From: Pleodorina starrii
Lineage: Eukaryota > Chlorophyta > Chlorophyceae > Chlamydomonadales > Volvocaceae
Reading direction: 5' to 3'
Length of the DNA: 64,000 nucleotides
Assembly (NCBI GenBank): GCA_030267565.1
Contig: BRXU01000015.1
Coordinates: 557,001-621,000 of the forward strand
Shown here: positions 1 through 11,648 of the stretch, one piece after another
How positions within the stretch are numbered: position 1 is the first letter of the stretch
Layout: the number at the start of each line of letters is the position of its first letter
Notes under the pieces: model-generated
What the model was told of the DNA's origin: nothing
Databases searched by the model: none
Seen by the model: only the letters and a program-made list of their open reading frames with translations
Program-made: the position numbers and the translations under genes

Positions 1-1882
1 TTGTTTATACGTTACCTGTGGGGTCCTGGTGGGGTCGTTGTTTTCTGTTCCTCTTGATGTCTCGCTGAAGGGGCTTCTTACAGCAGCGAGTTGCTGTTTT
101 GCGGCAGCGCAACGAATGAAATCCCGAGTTTCCCGGCATCGTTTTCGGCTACATGGGATTTGCGTGGCGCGTGCTGCTTTTATTTTCAGGCGCGTGCGTG
201 GTTTTATTTCCAGGTGGAAGTAGGAGGAGCGTCGTTTCCCCTCGCTTTTTTGCCCTTGACAGGGGCATGTGTGATGGAAGCCGCTGGCGGACCTGCATCG
301 CATTCCTTCTGTGTGTGCTTCCTTATGGGTTCCCATCTGACAAACCTCGGATGCGTCGTACTCAAGGGTACCGCTTTACTTGATTCATGTCGATTTGTAC
401 GTTGGGAATACCTCGCGTTGGGGTATATGTTGCCCGCTTCCAAGCATTTGCCCGATGGGCACGCGAATGGAACAATCGCAGCAAGCGAGCTAACGTATAA
501 CCTAAAAAATGTTCCAGCTCATACGTGACTTGTTCCTGCCGATTGGGGTAGATGCCGATTACAAGGCGCGCCCAGGAGTACCGAATCGCGTACCAAGATG
601 TGTTCTTTCTGGCCGCAGTTCGGATCTTCGGAAATGGGAGCTTTCTTTGTCCCGTGGGTCGCTGCTGCTGGGACATCTTTTTCAGCGTGTTCAGCAGTAG
701 CAAGGTCGTGAACGTTCAGCAGTAGCAAGGTCGTGAACTTATATGTACGGACACGCTGTCCTCGCCGTCGCTTTTGGGTCTCCGCAGTCTGCTCCGGAAC
801 GACGGTCGCGGGGCTCGCAGTTTCACACTCCCATAACGATCGCCAAGTATTTGGGACAGACATAATTCGCTTGTGTATAATGATGTGCCATCGCTTATAA
901 GATATGAATTGCCCGTCCTTTAGCTCCCGAACGACTACGTATAACGGCCTTCGAACAATTTCCAACCAGATGGGATGCCTGGTAAAGGCGACTAACTGTG
1001 CATAGTGCTCGCGCAAACATATACTATCCTGCTTAAGTTAATCACTGGATAGTGCCCAGTTCAGCAGAGCCTTCAAGTTCAGTCCGTTTGAAGCCCAGAG
1101 AAATACTACTAGTACCCACAAAAAGAGTCACAAAAATGACAGCCGTTTTCATCGATGCCGAAATATTATTTGACATTTATTAACTGCGGTATGCGTCACA
1201 AGTCGCGGTGAACAGTGACTAAGGTGTAAGGACGCTTGGCGACAACCAGCGAACCAGGTGTGTGACTCTTGAAGATGCTAACAGGTATCAAAAAATCGAT
1301 AGCGTGTGCTTGCGTCGGCGGGGAAACATCCTCTGGAAAATGATGGGAGGGCGATTACCAAGGCCGCCACGTCTGCTGCTTGTGTCCATCCCGCGTCCTG
1401 ACCGTAATTTCATTCCGGGTTGCGTAAGTGCATTGGCTCTTTCCATAATGGCGGGCAGTTATGGACGCGTCCCATGGGCCACAGTTGCTACCACCGAGCT
1501 TAAAGCAAAAAAGATTGTTCCCGTGCATCCAAACGGCAGTTGCTCCGTTTTTGATAAGAGATACCCGTATTCCGCATTCTCAGCTATGCTTGTACGCCTG
1601 CTTGACGCCACGGGCATTTTGTACTACGGCGCCGTTGCTTTACCACCACTTTGTCCGGCCACTGTCATCCTTCTGCATTTCAGGCGTCGCCTCCCTCCCA
1701 TCACATCAGACCATAGCAGCCTTATGTGGATTGGTAGCTTGTTCCCAGACACCGCCACTGCACGGGCAGATGACTGCCGCCTGCTGGCCTGCCGAAGCCC
1801 GCGACAGCGTCGCTTGGGGGGAGGCGGTTGGGTGGACAACCGGCGACACGCTTTATCCAGGCCAGGACAAAGCCACCTGCTC
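1..1882. other. Stretch with no supported gene
   Basis: I see no convincing coding sequence here. The region is less GC-rich than the rest, and open frames are short or rely on non-ATG starts. A minus-strand frame at 519-1016 lacks low complexity but has no ATG start, no splice context and no recognisable motif. The frame that runs into the next gene is open from about 1262, but only through a GTG codon; the first convincing ATG is at 1883. The only structure is a 25-bp direct repeat at 689-738. The 3' part probably holds the promoter and 5' UTR of the next gene. Confidence 0.4.
689..738. repeat. 25-bp perfect direct repeat, two copies
   Basis: The 25-bp unit at 689-713 is followed immediately by an identical copy at 714-738. 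No gene overlaps it and no function is apparent. Confidence 0.85.
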
Positions 1883-4800
1883 ATGGGGGACGCAACAGGA
1901 GGCCAGCAGTTGACGGCCGGTGAGGCCGTCGACGGTGCCGCGGCCTCGGTGGCGGAATGCCAGCAGCTGGCTGCCGATGGGCCAACGGACGCAGCGGAAT
2001 GCCGACAGGAGGAGGCGGGCAGGGGCCAATCTGCGGACGCCGCCGCCACCGCCGCAGCGGAATGTCCACAGCGGACGCCGGACGGACCTGATGAAGAGGC
2101 CGCCGTCGCCAGTGCCGTAGCAGCCCGATGCGACACGCAGCCAGCCGCAAATGACTGTGAGGCCGCCTCTGCCGCTGCCAACGCTGCCATGCAAGGCCAG
2201 CAACCGGCAGCTGATAATGCAGGTGCGGCCGCCGCAGCCCTTTCGGGGGTCAGGGTGGAGAACGACCCAAGCGCTTCGGACCGACCTCCGTCCGCATCGG
2301 CACATCTGGATAAGCGGTGTGATTCTGCCAACGGGCGTGGCTCGCGCCCCGCAACCGCCGCGGCTGAGGCGGCACCTGAAGCACCCGCAGCAGCAGCAGC
2401 CACGTGCCAGCCCCCCGACATCACCTCGGCTGCCGAGCCCGAGCCACCAGCGGAGCGGACGTCAGAGCCATCGCCGGGCGGCCCAGGGATTTCGCTGGCG
2501 GATGCGCCGCTGGACGACTGCGAGCAGGCGGCGCTTGCACAGCCGGAGCAGGGGCGCGAGGCGGCTTCAAAAGCCGACGAGCCCGCTGAGAGCGCGAGCG
2601 CGTCATCGGATGAGGGGCAGGTCGGCGCCGCTGCACCCACCGTCGCCCCAGGCGACTCCGCCGTCGCCAGCGCCTGCCCTCTGGGCCCGGATGCGGCGGC
2701 GGCGGCAGCGGCCGCAGGGGAAGACACGCCCGCTTCGCCAGAGGCTACGGCGCCGGACTCGCCGGAGGAGTCAGGCAGCACGGCGGAGCACGGGCCAAGC
2801 GGGGAAGGGCAGGAGCGCGGGCCGGAGGGAGCGGCTGCGGCGGCCGGTCCAGGTGGCGCAGCTGCAGCAGCTGGGGGAGCAGGGCGTGATGAGGCAGCTG
2901 AGGGCAGCGGTTCAGGTGAAGCAGGTGACGGGGTGACAGTGACGGACTGGGGTGAAGCGGTCGCCGGATGGGGCCCAGCTGCAGGCGCAGTTCAGGCGGC
3001 CGGGCGCATGGGAGCAGCGGAGGCAGCCGTGTCGGATGCAGCAGCAGCCCGAGGTGACCCGGATGGAGCGACGCCCCGCACCACATCTGGGCCGGGGGAT
3101 GCAGCCGAGGAGAGCGACCCGGATGAAGCAGCCGAGCCATCTGTGTCGGAGGAGGCAGCGGATGGGAGCGGCGGGTCGGGTGGTGCGGCGCTCGGCCTCG
3201 ACCTGGACTCGGCAGGACCTGCGTCCGGCGAAGCAACAGCCGAGGCGAGCCAGCCCCTCAGGCTTCAGGATGACGCTGATGGCAGCGGCATCTCGTCGGG
3301 GCGTGAGGCTGCCTGTGGGGTCAATGCGGGGAAGCCGGAGGCGGCCCCGGCGCCGGCTGGCGCGCCCCGCAGTCCAGAGGCCTCGCCGGGGGAGCCCTCC
3401 GGAGACGGGGCCCCAGGCCAGCAAGCGTCGGAAGGTGCTGCTGCATCGGGAGCCGAGTCAGAGGTTGAGGAGCCCCGCGCCCAGCTTGAGGCTGGACCGG
3501 ATGCTGTGTCGGAGGCAGAGCCTCGAGAGCCCCAAGCCGGGTGCGGCGCCGGGCGGGAGGGCGAAGCTGGGTTCCAGTCTGGAAGTCCCCGCTCAGGGAC
3601 GGGCACGGAAGCCGGTCAGGACGACCGCAGCGCGGGCGAACAAGATGACGAGGCGGGGGGCGGTGGAGACGACGCGGCAGTCGCCTCCATGCCGATGCCG
3701 GCCTCACGCAGGGACCTGCCGGACGCGGTGAAGGGCCCGGAGGTGTCGGTCGCGCCGTCAGCAGCGGCCGCACGCGCCGCTCCTGGCAGGGTGATTGGCT
3801 CATGCCGCGCTGCGTCCTCCTCCAAGTTGCCCCCCGCCTCCTCGTCGACATCAGCCATCCGAGCTGCGGCCGCGGCGCATTTAGCGGCCGGGGCGTCGGC
3901 CACGGCAGCGGCAACTGCTCTGCCGCCGCAAGCCCCCGGCATGCGGGGCCTGCCCAAGCCCAGCAGCATTGCCAGCGCCCAAACTGCCCCTGACCGGCCG
4001 GCTATTCCGGCGCCAGCAGGTGCCCAGGGGCCCGTGGCGCAGGCGGCTTCTCCGGTTGCGGACGGGCAGGCGGCCGCGCGGCGCGCCTCCGCAACCGTCG
4101 TAGGCGCCCCAGCGGCCGGCCCGGACGGCCGTATCAAGGAGCAAAAAGGTGTGTGGATGGCCCTGAGGGTTGCCAGGCGCGCAGGGCGGGGGTGTAGGTG
4201 GGGCGCTTGGGCGGCGGGTGCATGCAAAGGGGCGGGTTCTTTGCCTCCGAATATCCTTCCTCTACCTCTTACCCCCAACTCTGGACCGTCATTCTCTACC
4301 CCACCTCTACCTCCACACCATTTGGAGGAGAACGCAGCCATTTGGTGCTGCGGCCGTACATCGCCCACTCACTCCGCGGCGCTCGCCTGGCAGCGGCAGT
4401 CAATGGATGGGGACGAACATGAACGCCCTGACCTAACCCTACCAAACCTGACCTGACCTGACCTGACCCGATCTGACCTGGCCTCATTTGAAGTTCATAT
4501 CTGACTTCCCCCTGCAGGCGCGGCGCGCTCCCTTCGGACAGCGATCCCGCACCCGCCGCCGCCCCACGACCCACAGCCCCTGGCCAAAGCCAAGAGCTAC
4601 GCCAAGCTCCACTCGACGCGCGGCGCAGAGGCCTCTGGAAGCGCGGACGATGCTGCGGCGGCGGCAACGGCGGAGCCGCACCAACCGCTGCCGCTCGCCG
4701 AGGCGCCGCCGCCGGCGCGCTTCACCGGCCAAGTGGAGGTGGCAGTCCCGTCAGCGGCAGCCGGCGGCGCGGCGGCCCGGTGCGAGGGCGAGGACGAGGA

Positions 4801-7800
4801 GGCCGACCCCGGATCTCCGACTGAGAGTGGCACCACCGCCGCTGGTCTCGTGCCGCACAGGCGGGCTCCGTGGGCTGTTAACGGTGACGAGGAGCCCGAC
4901 CTTATTGCGCAGGTAGAAGCTGAGGCGCTTCAGTTGGGCCTGGAGATCTACGCGCGGGACGGCAGCGGCGGTGGCCGGGGCTTGGCGGCGCAGGGTTCGG
5001 GGGAGGGCGGAGCGGAGGAGGGCGCGGGGCAGGCGGCGGAGGAGGAAGAGGAAGAGTCGCTGGAGGCGATTATGGCGATAGGCCGCCGGCCGTCGGAGGT
5101 CGCGGAGTTGCTCCTGGGCGGCGCAGCGGCCTTGGCGAGCGGCGGCGGTAGCGGCGGCGGCGGGGCCGATGACACGGAGTTGCGGCACCGGCGGAAGCAG
5201 GAGCGCAAGGAGCGCAAGCGCGCGCTGAGGCGGGAGCAGAAGCGGCAGCAGCGGCAGCGGCGGCGCGCGCTGATGGGCCTGGATCCCAACGGCGACGACG
5301 AGGACGGCAGCGGCAACGAGTCGTCGTGCTCCGCTTCCTCCTCGCCATCCTCGTCATCCGCGTCCTCCTCCTTGATTAACTTTGGCGCCGGGACCAGCGG
5401 CAGCGGCGGAGAGGCCCGCGAGGGTCGGAGCAGGGGCGCCGGGAGCGCTGACGGCGCCGGCGGCGGCGGCGGCGAGATCCGCACCGCGGACAGCGGCCGC
5501 GCGATGTTGCTCCTCAGCGCTGCCGGCCCAGCGACCGGCTCCGCCGGGCTGTTCGACGACGAGGACGACGGCGGCGGCGGCGGCGGCGGCGGCGAAGTCT
5601 TCGCCGCGGCTGCCGACGACGACGACCGCGACGACGGCGCTCGGGACTTGGAAGAAGACGATCTGGCAGCCCAAGGCCGCATTCTTACCTCCGCCGGCGC
5701 GGCGGCAGCGCTGGGGCTGTTGTTCGCGCCGTCGCCGCCGCCGCCGCTACGGGATACGTCGATGCGGTCCAGGGAGGGCAGCGGCGGCGGCGGCGGTGGC
5801 AGCCGCGGGATCAGCGTCAGTTACAGCGCCGACACCCGTGATGCCTCGGGCTTCGTGCCGAGCTACCTGCTCGACACGCCGCCGCCGGAGCCGCGCGCTT
5901 CCGACGGCATGACCTGCCAGCCGCGCCCCGGCAGCGACTACGCGCCCAGCCTTGCCCCCACCACCGCCACCTCCGAGAGATCCTCCACGCTGCCACGAAC
6001 AGCCGACGGACCCACCGACGGCCGCGCTGGCAGTGGTGAGCTGCTAGGCACAGGGCCGGCGCCAGCGGCGGCGACGAGACATGGCGGCGGCATGGATGAG
6101 GACGAGGACGAGCAGTTCCTGGCGGCGCGGGACGTGCGCAGTCGGAAGATAGCGGAGCAGCTGGCAGCGCTTCAGGAGGAGAGCCGGCAGCTGCAGCAGC
6201 AGAGCGCGCTGCTGCAGGAGCGCACCCGGGAGATCAGCCGCAGCGTGGGCCTGCCCACGCCGCCGCAGTTCACCGCGGCGGCGCCCAAGCCACTGCGCCC
6301 GGACGGCCCCCCGCCGGAAGCCGCCGGCGCGGCGCCTGGTGCCGCTCCCGCCGCCGCAGCGGTCGGCCTGAACCTGTCGCCGCCCGTGCGGCACCGGCTG
6401 CCGTCCCCGGCCGCGGCGGCAGCGGCGGCGGCACCGCCGCCAGCGGGGGGCGCCGTAAGCCCGTTTCCTCCGGCGGAGTCCCGGTCCGGCAGCGACGCCG
6501 GTAGCCTGGATGCCGCGTCGCTACGGCGCCAGCCCGCGCCGATCAGCTGGGCGCTCCCCAACCGGAACGGCCCCCCGGCGCCGGCTGCCCGCGCCTTCCC
6601 CTCGCCGCCCAAGGGCGCCCGCAGGGCACCGCTGCCGCTGCCGCCAGGGGCTGAGATGCAGCGCACTGGCAGCGCCTCCAGCCTGACAGATTCACTGCTG
6701 CCGCGGTGGGCTGAGCAAGTGGAGTCGCCCGTCATGACGCCCGTGGGCGCGCGCCACCCCAAAGCTATCCCGCTGCCGCCGATACAGGCACGGCCGCCCG
6801 GCGCCGCCGCCACCGCAGCAGCAGGCGAGAGTGGCGGTGGAGGCGATGCGGTGGCCGGCAGGCCGCCGCCGCAGCCGTTGCTGCAACATGTTCCCAGGGG
6901 CCGCGGGCCCGGCGGGCTTGCGCCACCGGCGGCCGGGAGAGGCCCGGCGGGGGCGAAGAGCAGGCTGGGACAGACGGCAGCGGCGCCGCCTTCCGGCGCG
7001 CAGCGTAGCCACCCGCACCCGCACGCGCAGGCGGCCGCACCGCACAGGCTGCAGCCGCCTCCACAGAAGCAGCCGCATCCTCACCCAGGTCCTCTGCAGC
7101 CGCCGGGCCTACCTGGCGTTGCGGAACTCTACGAAATGGCGGCTCAGCAGCAACAACAAAACCCGTATCAACCCGTGCTGCCGCCAGAGTGGGCGGCGGC
7201 GGCGGCGGCCCCGCCGGGGATGCAGCTGCCGTCGCCGCCGTTGCCCATGCTCATGCCTATGGCTCCTGGCGGCGGCGGCGCCGGCGGGCTGGGTGGTGTG
7301 CTGCCACCTTTCCCAGGCCTGGGACCAGCGGCCCCGGCGGCCCCTGCCCCGGCTCCCACTGCGGCGACCAAGCGGGTGGGCAACAACAACAAGGGGCTGG
7401 CGCGCCTGGCGAAGCCTCCGAAAGGCCCGAGCTCCGTAAATGGCGGCTCCAGCCCCGGAACTGGCGCCGGGGGCGATGGCAGCCACGGCGGCGGCAACGG
7501 GCAGCTGGTGATGCAGATGCAGATGCCACCGCCTCAGCCACCGCCGTGGCTGCAAGGCCCCGGGCAAGGAGTGCCTGGCGGCAGCAGCGGGCAACTGATG
7601 CTGGCGCCTGCAGGCATGGTGCCGGTGGTGCCGCCGGGAGCATACGGTGAGGCGTCGCGGTTTAACGGTTTCCCTCGAATCACGCACATTTCAACTGCAG
7701 CAGGAAAGTGGCAGGGCCCCTTGTAGCAGCCCCACCTTTGTTCACAAATGCTTCTCGTGCGGTTTATCGTGCCCTTCCCCTGACATATGCTGACAATACC

Positions 7801-8812
7801 TGCATCCGGCCCCTTCTCCCCAGGCGGCGTGCTGGAGCCCGTGGGGCCCTGGATGGCCATGCCGCCGGGGCTGATGGCCCCCGTCGCGGCCGCAGGAGGC
7901 CCGGCTGTCGGCGGCAGCATTAATGGCGCCGGCGGCGGCTCCGCAAACGCCGCCGCTAGCGCAGGCGGCTTTAAGGAGCGCAGTGCCAGCCCGGGCCATG
8001 CCCACAACCGCACCGCCGCCGCCTTCAAGTATGGCCCCAAGCATGCCGTCGACAACTCGCAGAGGACCGTGCCAGCAGCGATGCAGGAGGGCCAACCGTA
8101 CCTGGGCCCTATGCCGTATGGCCTGCCGGCCCCGATCCCGGGCATGATGGGGATGGTGGGCTTCAACGGCGCGTCCGGCGGCTACGTGATGTCTTTTATG
8201 CCCGGTGGTGGCGGCGGCGGCCCCGTCAGCGGCAGCATTGTTCATCCAGCCGGCAGTGCCGCTGCGCCGCTGGGGCAACATGAGGGAGCGCTTCCGCCGG
8301 TCAAGATGCAGGCGGGAAAAGGCACAATGAGTCGAAGCGCGCCGCCTGGGTCGTACTCGGGCGCAGGGCCAGGTGGGGCGGCGGGACCGGCCATTCCGCC
8401 CATGCCAGGCAGTTTCGGGGCGGCAGCGGATGATGGCGGCGCCGCGGCGACGGCTTTCGGAGGGCTCATGACGGGCGCACCAATGGTGGCTTGGCCGCCG
8501 GCCATGGGTGGCGCTCCGATGTATGGCATGGTCCCGGGCGCGCCGTTCATGTATGGGCCGGGGGGTGTTGCGGCGGCTGGGCTGGCAGGGGAGTTGGCAG
8601 CTGGGTCGCCCAGCCCCGAAGCTGCTGCTGCCATGGCGGAGCGCGCGATCGTGATACAACAGCAGCAGATGGAGCACTACCGTGAGCTGGAAAGCAACGT
8701 CGTGAGCAGGCTAGACCGGCAGCAGGCGCAGGTGCAGCAACAAGCGGGTCCTGGGGGTAAGGGCCGGCGGCGGAACTCGCACGATGGCAGGCCCGTGTTC
8801 CGGCTCTTCTGA
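1883..8812 (+). CDS. Very large low-complexity protein of unknown function (about 2127 aa)
   Basis: I do not recognise this protein. Three exons fit in phase: 1883-4148, 4518-7646 and 7824-8812. The introns begin GTGTGT and GTGAGG and end CAG, and both interrupt phase-1 Gly codons. The ATG at 1883 (MGDATGGQQLTAGEAVDG) is chosen because amino-acid use changes there; ATGs at 1340 and 1448 are open in the same frame and cannot be excluded. The protein is dominated by Ala, Gly, Pro, Glu and Ser runs. Distinct patches are a very basic Arg/Lys/Gln stretch near residues 975-1010, an Asp/Glu/Gly-rich acidic stretch near 1095-1130, a probable coiled coil near 1290-1330 (RKIAEQLAALQEESRQLQQQ) and a basic C-terminus ending RPVFRLF. 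The basic and acidic patches would suit a nuclear or RNA-associated scaffold, but that is only a guess. Confidence 0.65.
4429..4487. repeat. CCTGA-type microsatellite inside an intron
   Basis: The end of the first intron of the large low-complexity gene carries several tandem copies of a CCTGA pentamer, mixed with AACCCTA-like units, just before the CAG acceptor at 4515-4517. Confidence 0.6.
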
Positions 8813-9194
8813 TTGATGGGGTAGTGAGCGCGTAAATGTTTTCTTTGCTCGTGCGAGACTGCTTGGACTAATTTGATGTTATGGCGGGCCTTGCTTGTAC
8901 AAATATGCCGTCTACGTGGCCTGGTGCGGAAAGACGGGGGCGTAACGAACGACATTTACTCAGCAATGTTTACATCGCACGGAGGAGAGCTGCTTGGAGC
9001 GCCTGAGAAGACCGTGCTGGGACTTTACCCGAGACCGGACCATAGGCGCAGTAGATTATGCATGCAGAGTTGACAGAGGGAGCGGGGGGATCAGTAGAAC
9101 GCCGTGCGCCACGGCCCGTGCGGGTGGTCAGTAGTCTCGGTGTTACGACAGGACGAGTTCGAGCACTTCAAACACTAGGAGCCCATTTAAGGGT
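8813..9194. other. Convergent intergenic spacer
   Basis: This is the spacer between the end of the low-complexity gene and the 3' stem-loop of histone H1 copy 1. It should hold the 3' UTR of the plus-strand gene. I found no TGTAA poly(A) signal and no further gene. Confidence 0.5.
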
Positions 9195-9210
9195 GGTGTT
9201 AAAAAACACC
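9195..9210 (-). terminator. Histone mRNA 3' stem-loop of H1 copy 1
   Basis: Read on the minus strand this is a perfect 6-bp stem (GGTGTT/AACACC) with a 4-nt T loop, which is the classic size of the replication-dependent histone 3' hairpin. It starts about 73 bp after the H1 stop codon. An identical hairpin sits at 19557-19572 after H1 copy 2. In volvocine algae, as in animals, histone mRNAs can end at such a palindrome instead of a poly(A) tail. Confidence 0.85.
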
Positions 9211-9221
9211 GGTTGGTTTGA

Positions 9222-9237
9222 GGTATGCAGAGATACC
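9222..9237 (-). promoter_or_regulatory. Second hairpin between the H1 stop and the histone stem-loop
   Basis: A 5-bp stem (GGTAT/ATACC) with a 6-nt loop lies between the H1 stop codon and the canonical stem-loop. The copy after H1 copy 2 (19584-19599) keeps both stem arms and differs by one base in the loop. Its role is unknown. Confidence 0.45.
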
Positions 9238-9283
9238 TTGAGAGACACAGACAGCGGTAAGCTTGGAGCTCGAAGCAGGAGGC

Positions 9284-10523
9284 TTACTTCTTGCCCTTGG
9301 CCTTGGAGTCCTTAGCCGCCTTCTTGGGGGCAGGAGACTTCTTCGCAGGCGCCGCCTTCTTTGGCTTCTCCGCCTTCTTGCTGGGAGTAGCCTTCTTGGG
9401 CTTGGCGTCCTTCTTGGGCTTCTCGGCCTTCTTGGCAGAGGACTTGGGCGTGGACTTGGCGGCGGCCTTCTTCTTGTCGGCGGACTTGGGCGTGGCCGCC
9501 TTCTTGGCCTTCTCGGCAGACTTGGGCTTCTTCTCCGACTTCTTCTCGGTCTTCTTCTCGGCCTTGGCCTTCTTAGGCTTCTCCGCCTCCTTCTTGGGGG
9601 CCTGAGCGGGAGGGAGAACGGGGCACCAAAGATGATCATTTGGAGAATCAAATATTGTGTGGTTAGTCAACCAGTCAGCAACGTCGACGCAGCAGATGGA
9701 GGGTACACGGTGCCCAACTCCGAAGACAAGGCATGCGTGCATGTCGTAGATACACATACACACCTTGGTCTTCTTGGCCGCCTCCGCCTTCTTGGGCTTC
9801 GCCTCCGCCTTCTTGGGCTTAGCCTCGCCCCCGGCCTTCTTCTTGGGCGTAGACTTCTTGGTCTCGGCCTTCAGAGCCTGGGGAAATGGGAAATACGGGT
9901 TCCGGACGATGATGTCACGACACTGCCTCCATAATTACGGCCGCTTAGTCAACGCTCCCAAGCGTCTTCTGTAATTAGGCAGCTTCCCAAGGCCAAGTCT
10001 CACCTCGCCCAGCTTAAAAGAGCCCTTGACCTTAACCAGCTTGCCGCTCTTGACGAAGGTCTTCACGACCTGGCTCAGCGTCTTGGCGAAGTTCTTGTCG
10101 TGGATATCCTTGCCATACTTGTTCTCGATGAACTTCTTCAGAGCAGGCAGCGAAGAGCCCGTGCGCTCCTTGAGGGTGGTGATGGCGTCCTTGACCATCT
10201 GTCGGGAGGAACACCAACGGCAACAGCAGAAGCAATGAATTGCACAGTTTTCAACAGTATGGGGTTGCCTTATTATATTGCTGTATGTCTACAAAAGTTG
10301 ACGAGCTCGGTCAAGGTCGCACCTCAATGTAGGGCGGGTGGGTCGGAGCGGCCTTCGGCTTCTTCTCCTTCGGCGCCTTAGGCTCCTTGGGGGCCTTCGG
10401 GGCCTTCGGGGCCTTGGGCTCCTTAGGGGCCTTGGCCTTAGTGGCCTTGGCCTTGGGGGCCTCAGCAGCAGGGGCCGCCTCGGCGGCAGGGGCGACGACT
10501 GGGGCAGCCTCGGTCTCCGACAT
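9284..10523 (-). CDS. Histone H1 (linker histone), copy 1, 275 aa
   Basis: This is a linker histone that binds the nucleosome entry/exit DNA and compacts chromatin. Minus-strand exons are 10523-10323, 10198-10004, 9877-9764 and 9601-9284; all introns are phase 0 with GT/AG ends. The acidic/Ala-rich start (MSETEAAPVVAPAAEAAPAA) is followed by Lys-Ala-Pro repeats and then the winged-helix globular domain (about residues 61-132), starting HPPYIE and MVKDAITTLKERTG and ending KLVKVKGSFKLGE. The C-terminal tail is almost entirely Lys, Ala and Pro, ending KDSKAKGKK. The first intron falls exactly at the start of the globular helix I. A near-identical paralogue lies at 19646-20842. The 3' hairpins fit a replication-dependent histone, and a TATA-like box lies about 50 bp upstream of the ATG. 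Confidence 0.96.
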
Positions 10524-10574
10524 TTTCAAGCGGGGTCAAAAGTGACGTAAAGTCAAAGTAGTGAGTAAGGAGAG

Positions 10575-10584
10575 TAAATATATT
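10575..10584 (-). promoter_or_regulatory. TATA-like box of H1 copy 1
   Basis: An A/T-only stretch (AATATATTTA on the minus strand) lies about 50-60 bp upstream of the H1 ATG in otherwise mixed sequence. H1 copy 2 has an equivalent, longer element. Confidence 0.5.
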
Positions 10585-10585
10585 G

Positions 10586-11648
10586 GGAGCACAGGTAATC
10601 TATGCTTGCCGCGTTTGAAATTCCATTATTAAGGATGCATGCGAGCCACTGGAGACCGTTGGTGCTTGAGTCGTACAAGCCCGGCGACCCGGTCGACGGT
10701 TGGACGAGATGACCCAGCGACCCAGGTCCAGCAGCAACAACAACATCGAATTGCTTTGCTGCAAGAAGAATTTGTGGCGTGCCAGCATCACACGCGACGC
10801 CGGGCCCTTTTTAATGAAAAATGGTGTTCTGTGCAATTGGCACACGCATATGTTCTCACTGCACGTTATTCTGGCATGCAATATGCACGTCCAATTGTTC
10901 ACTCGCAATTGTCTTATGGCAGGGTGGCATCGCCCGGCTGTTAACTGCTTGGGCAGAAAAGGGGACGATGAATATAATTTCAGTGTTTCACGCAAAAAAC
11001 ACTGAAATTATATTCATGACAGCCTGCTCGCACGTTGTCCTATGAATTTTCATAGCACTTCGGGGGTTCTCACAAGCCTTTTGCGCACCGGCGGGTTGCG
11101 GTTGTGGGCATCGGCAGGTATCGGACTGGGGACACGTGGGGACGGAAATCCTTTACCATGAACCAATTGAAACGAAGGAAGACACATACCGTCGAACCCT
11201 CTTGGACTGGGGGGGAGGGGTTGCTGGGAGCCCTCGGAGTCGGGCGTGGTACAGCTCGCCCCTAAACCCGGAACAGCTGCCCACCATCCGCTAAAGCGCG
11301 GCACATATACCATAACAGTTTCAAAAGTGCCCTGCACCACAGTCCTGCCTCGCCTTGGCCAGCACGGCCAGCAATGCCAGCCCTTGAGCGTGGTATCACG
11401 CGGGGCCCATTTTCCGCTATGGCGGCCCTCGCTGCGCAGGAACAGCCGCAAGGCTCGAAACGCGTGCTAACGAACTACATCTTAGATCTGCTCAACACGA
11501 GCGCCGATGTGGGTCGGTTTCGGAGGCCTTGCGTTGTTCCGAAACCACGGCCTGCCGTGGCTCGCGACGGACTACCTTCCGCACAAGACGACCCCGCACG
11601 CCAAAAGTATAGAACATTAAATTCACTGCACGCGGGCAGCCCTCAAAA
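10586..11648. other. Divergent spacer between histone H1 and the S28 peptidase
   Basis: No gene is supported here. The first part (to about 10940) is shared with the region upstream of H1 copy 2 (about 20900-21235), so it belongs to the duplicated block and probably holds H1 promoter elements. A perfect long hairpin sits at 10968-11017. The rest should contain the S28 promoter and 5' UTR. Confidence 0.5.
10968..11017. repeat. Perfect 21-bp inverted repeat with 8-nt loop
   Basis: Arms 10968-10988 and 10997-11017 are exact reverse complements, separated by 10989-10996. The arms are A/T-rich, unlike the surrounding DNA. The element lies just outside the part of the spacer that is shared with the second H1 copy. 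Confidence 0.9.

Noticed and set aside
519..1016. Minus-strand 165-residue frame
   Set aside because: No ATG start, no family motif and no splice partners.
1262..1882. Upstream extension of the first large open frame
   Set aside because: It starts at GTG, has different composition, and the ATG at 1883 begins the Ala/Glu-rich protein. Upstream ATGs remain possible.
9263..9934. Plus-strand Leu/Gly-rich open frame (and a matching one at 19625-20308)
   Set aside because: It is the antisense of the Lys/Ala/Pro-rich histone H1 tail; the histone reading is clear.
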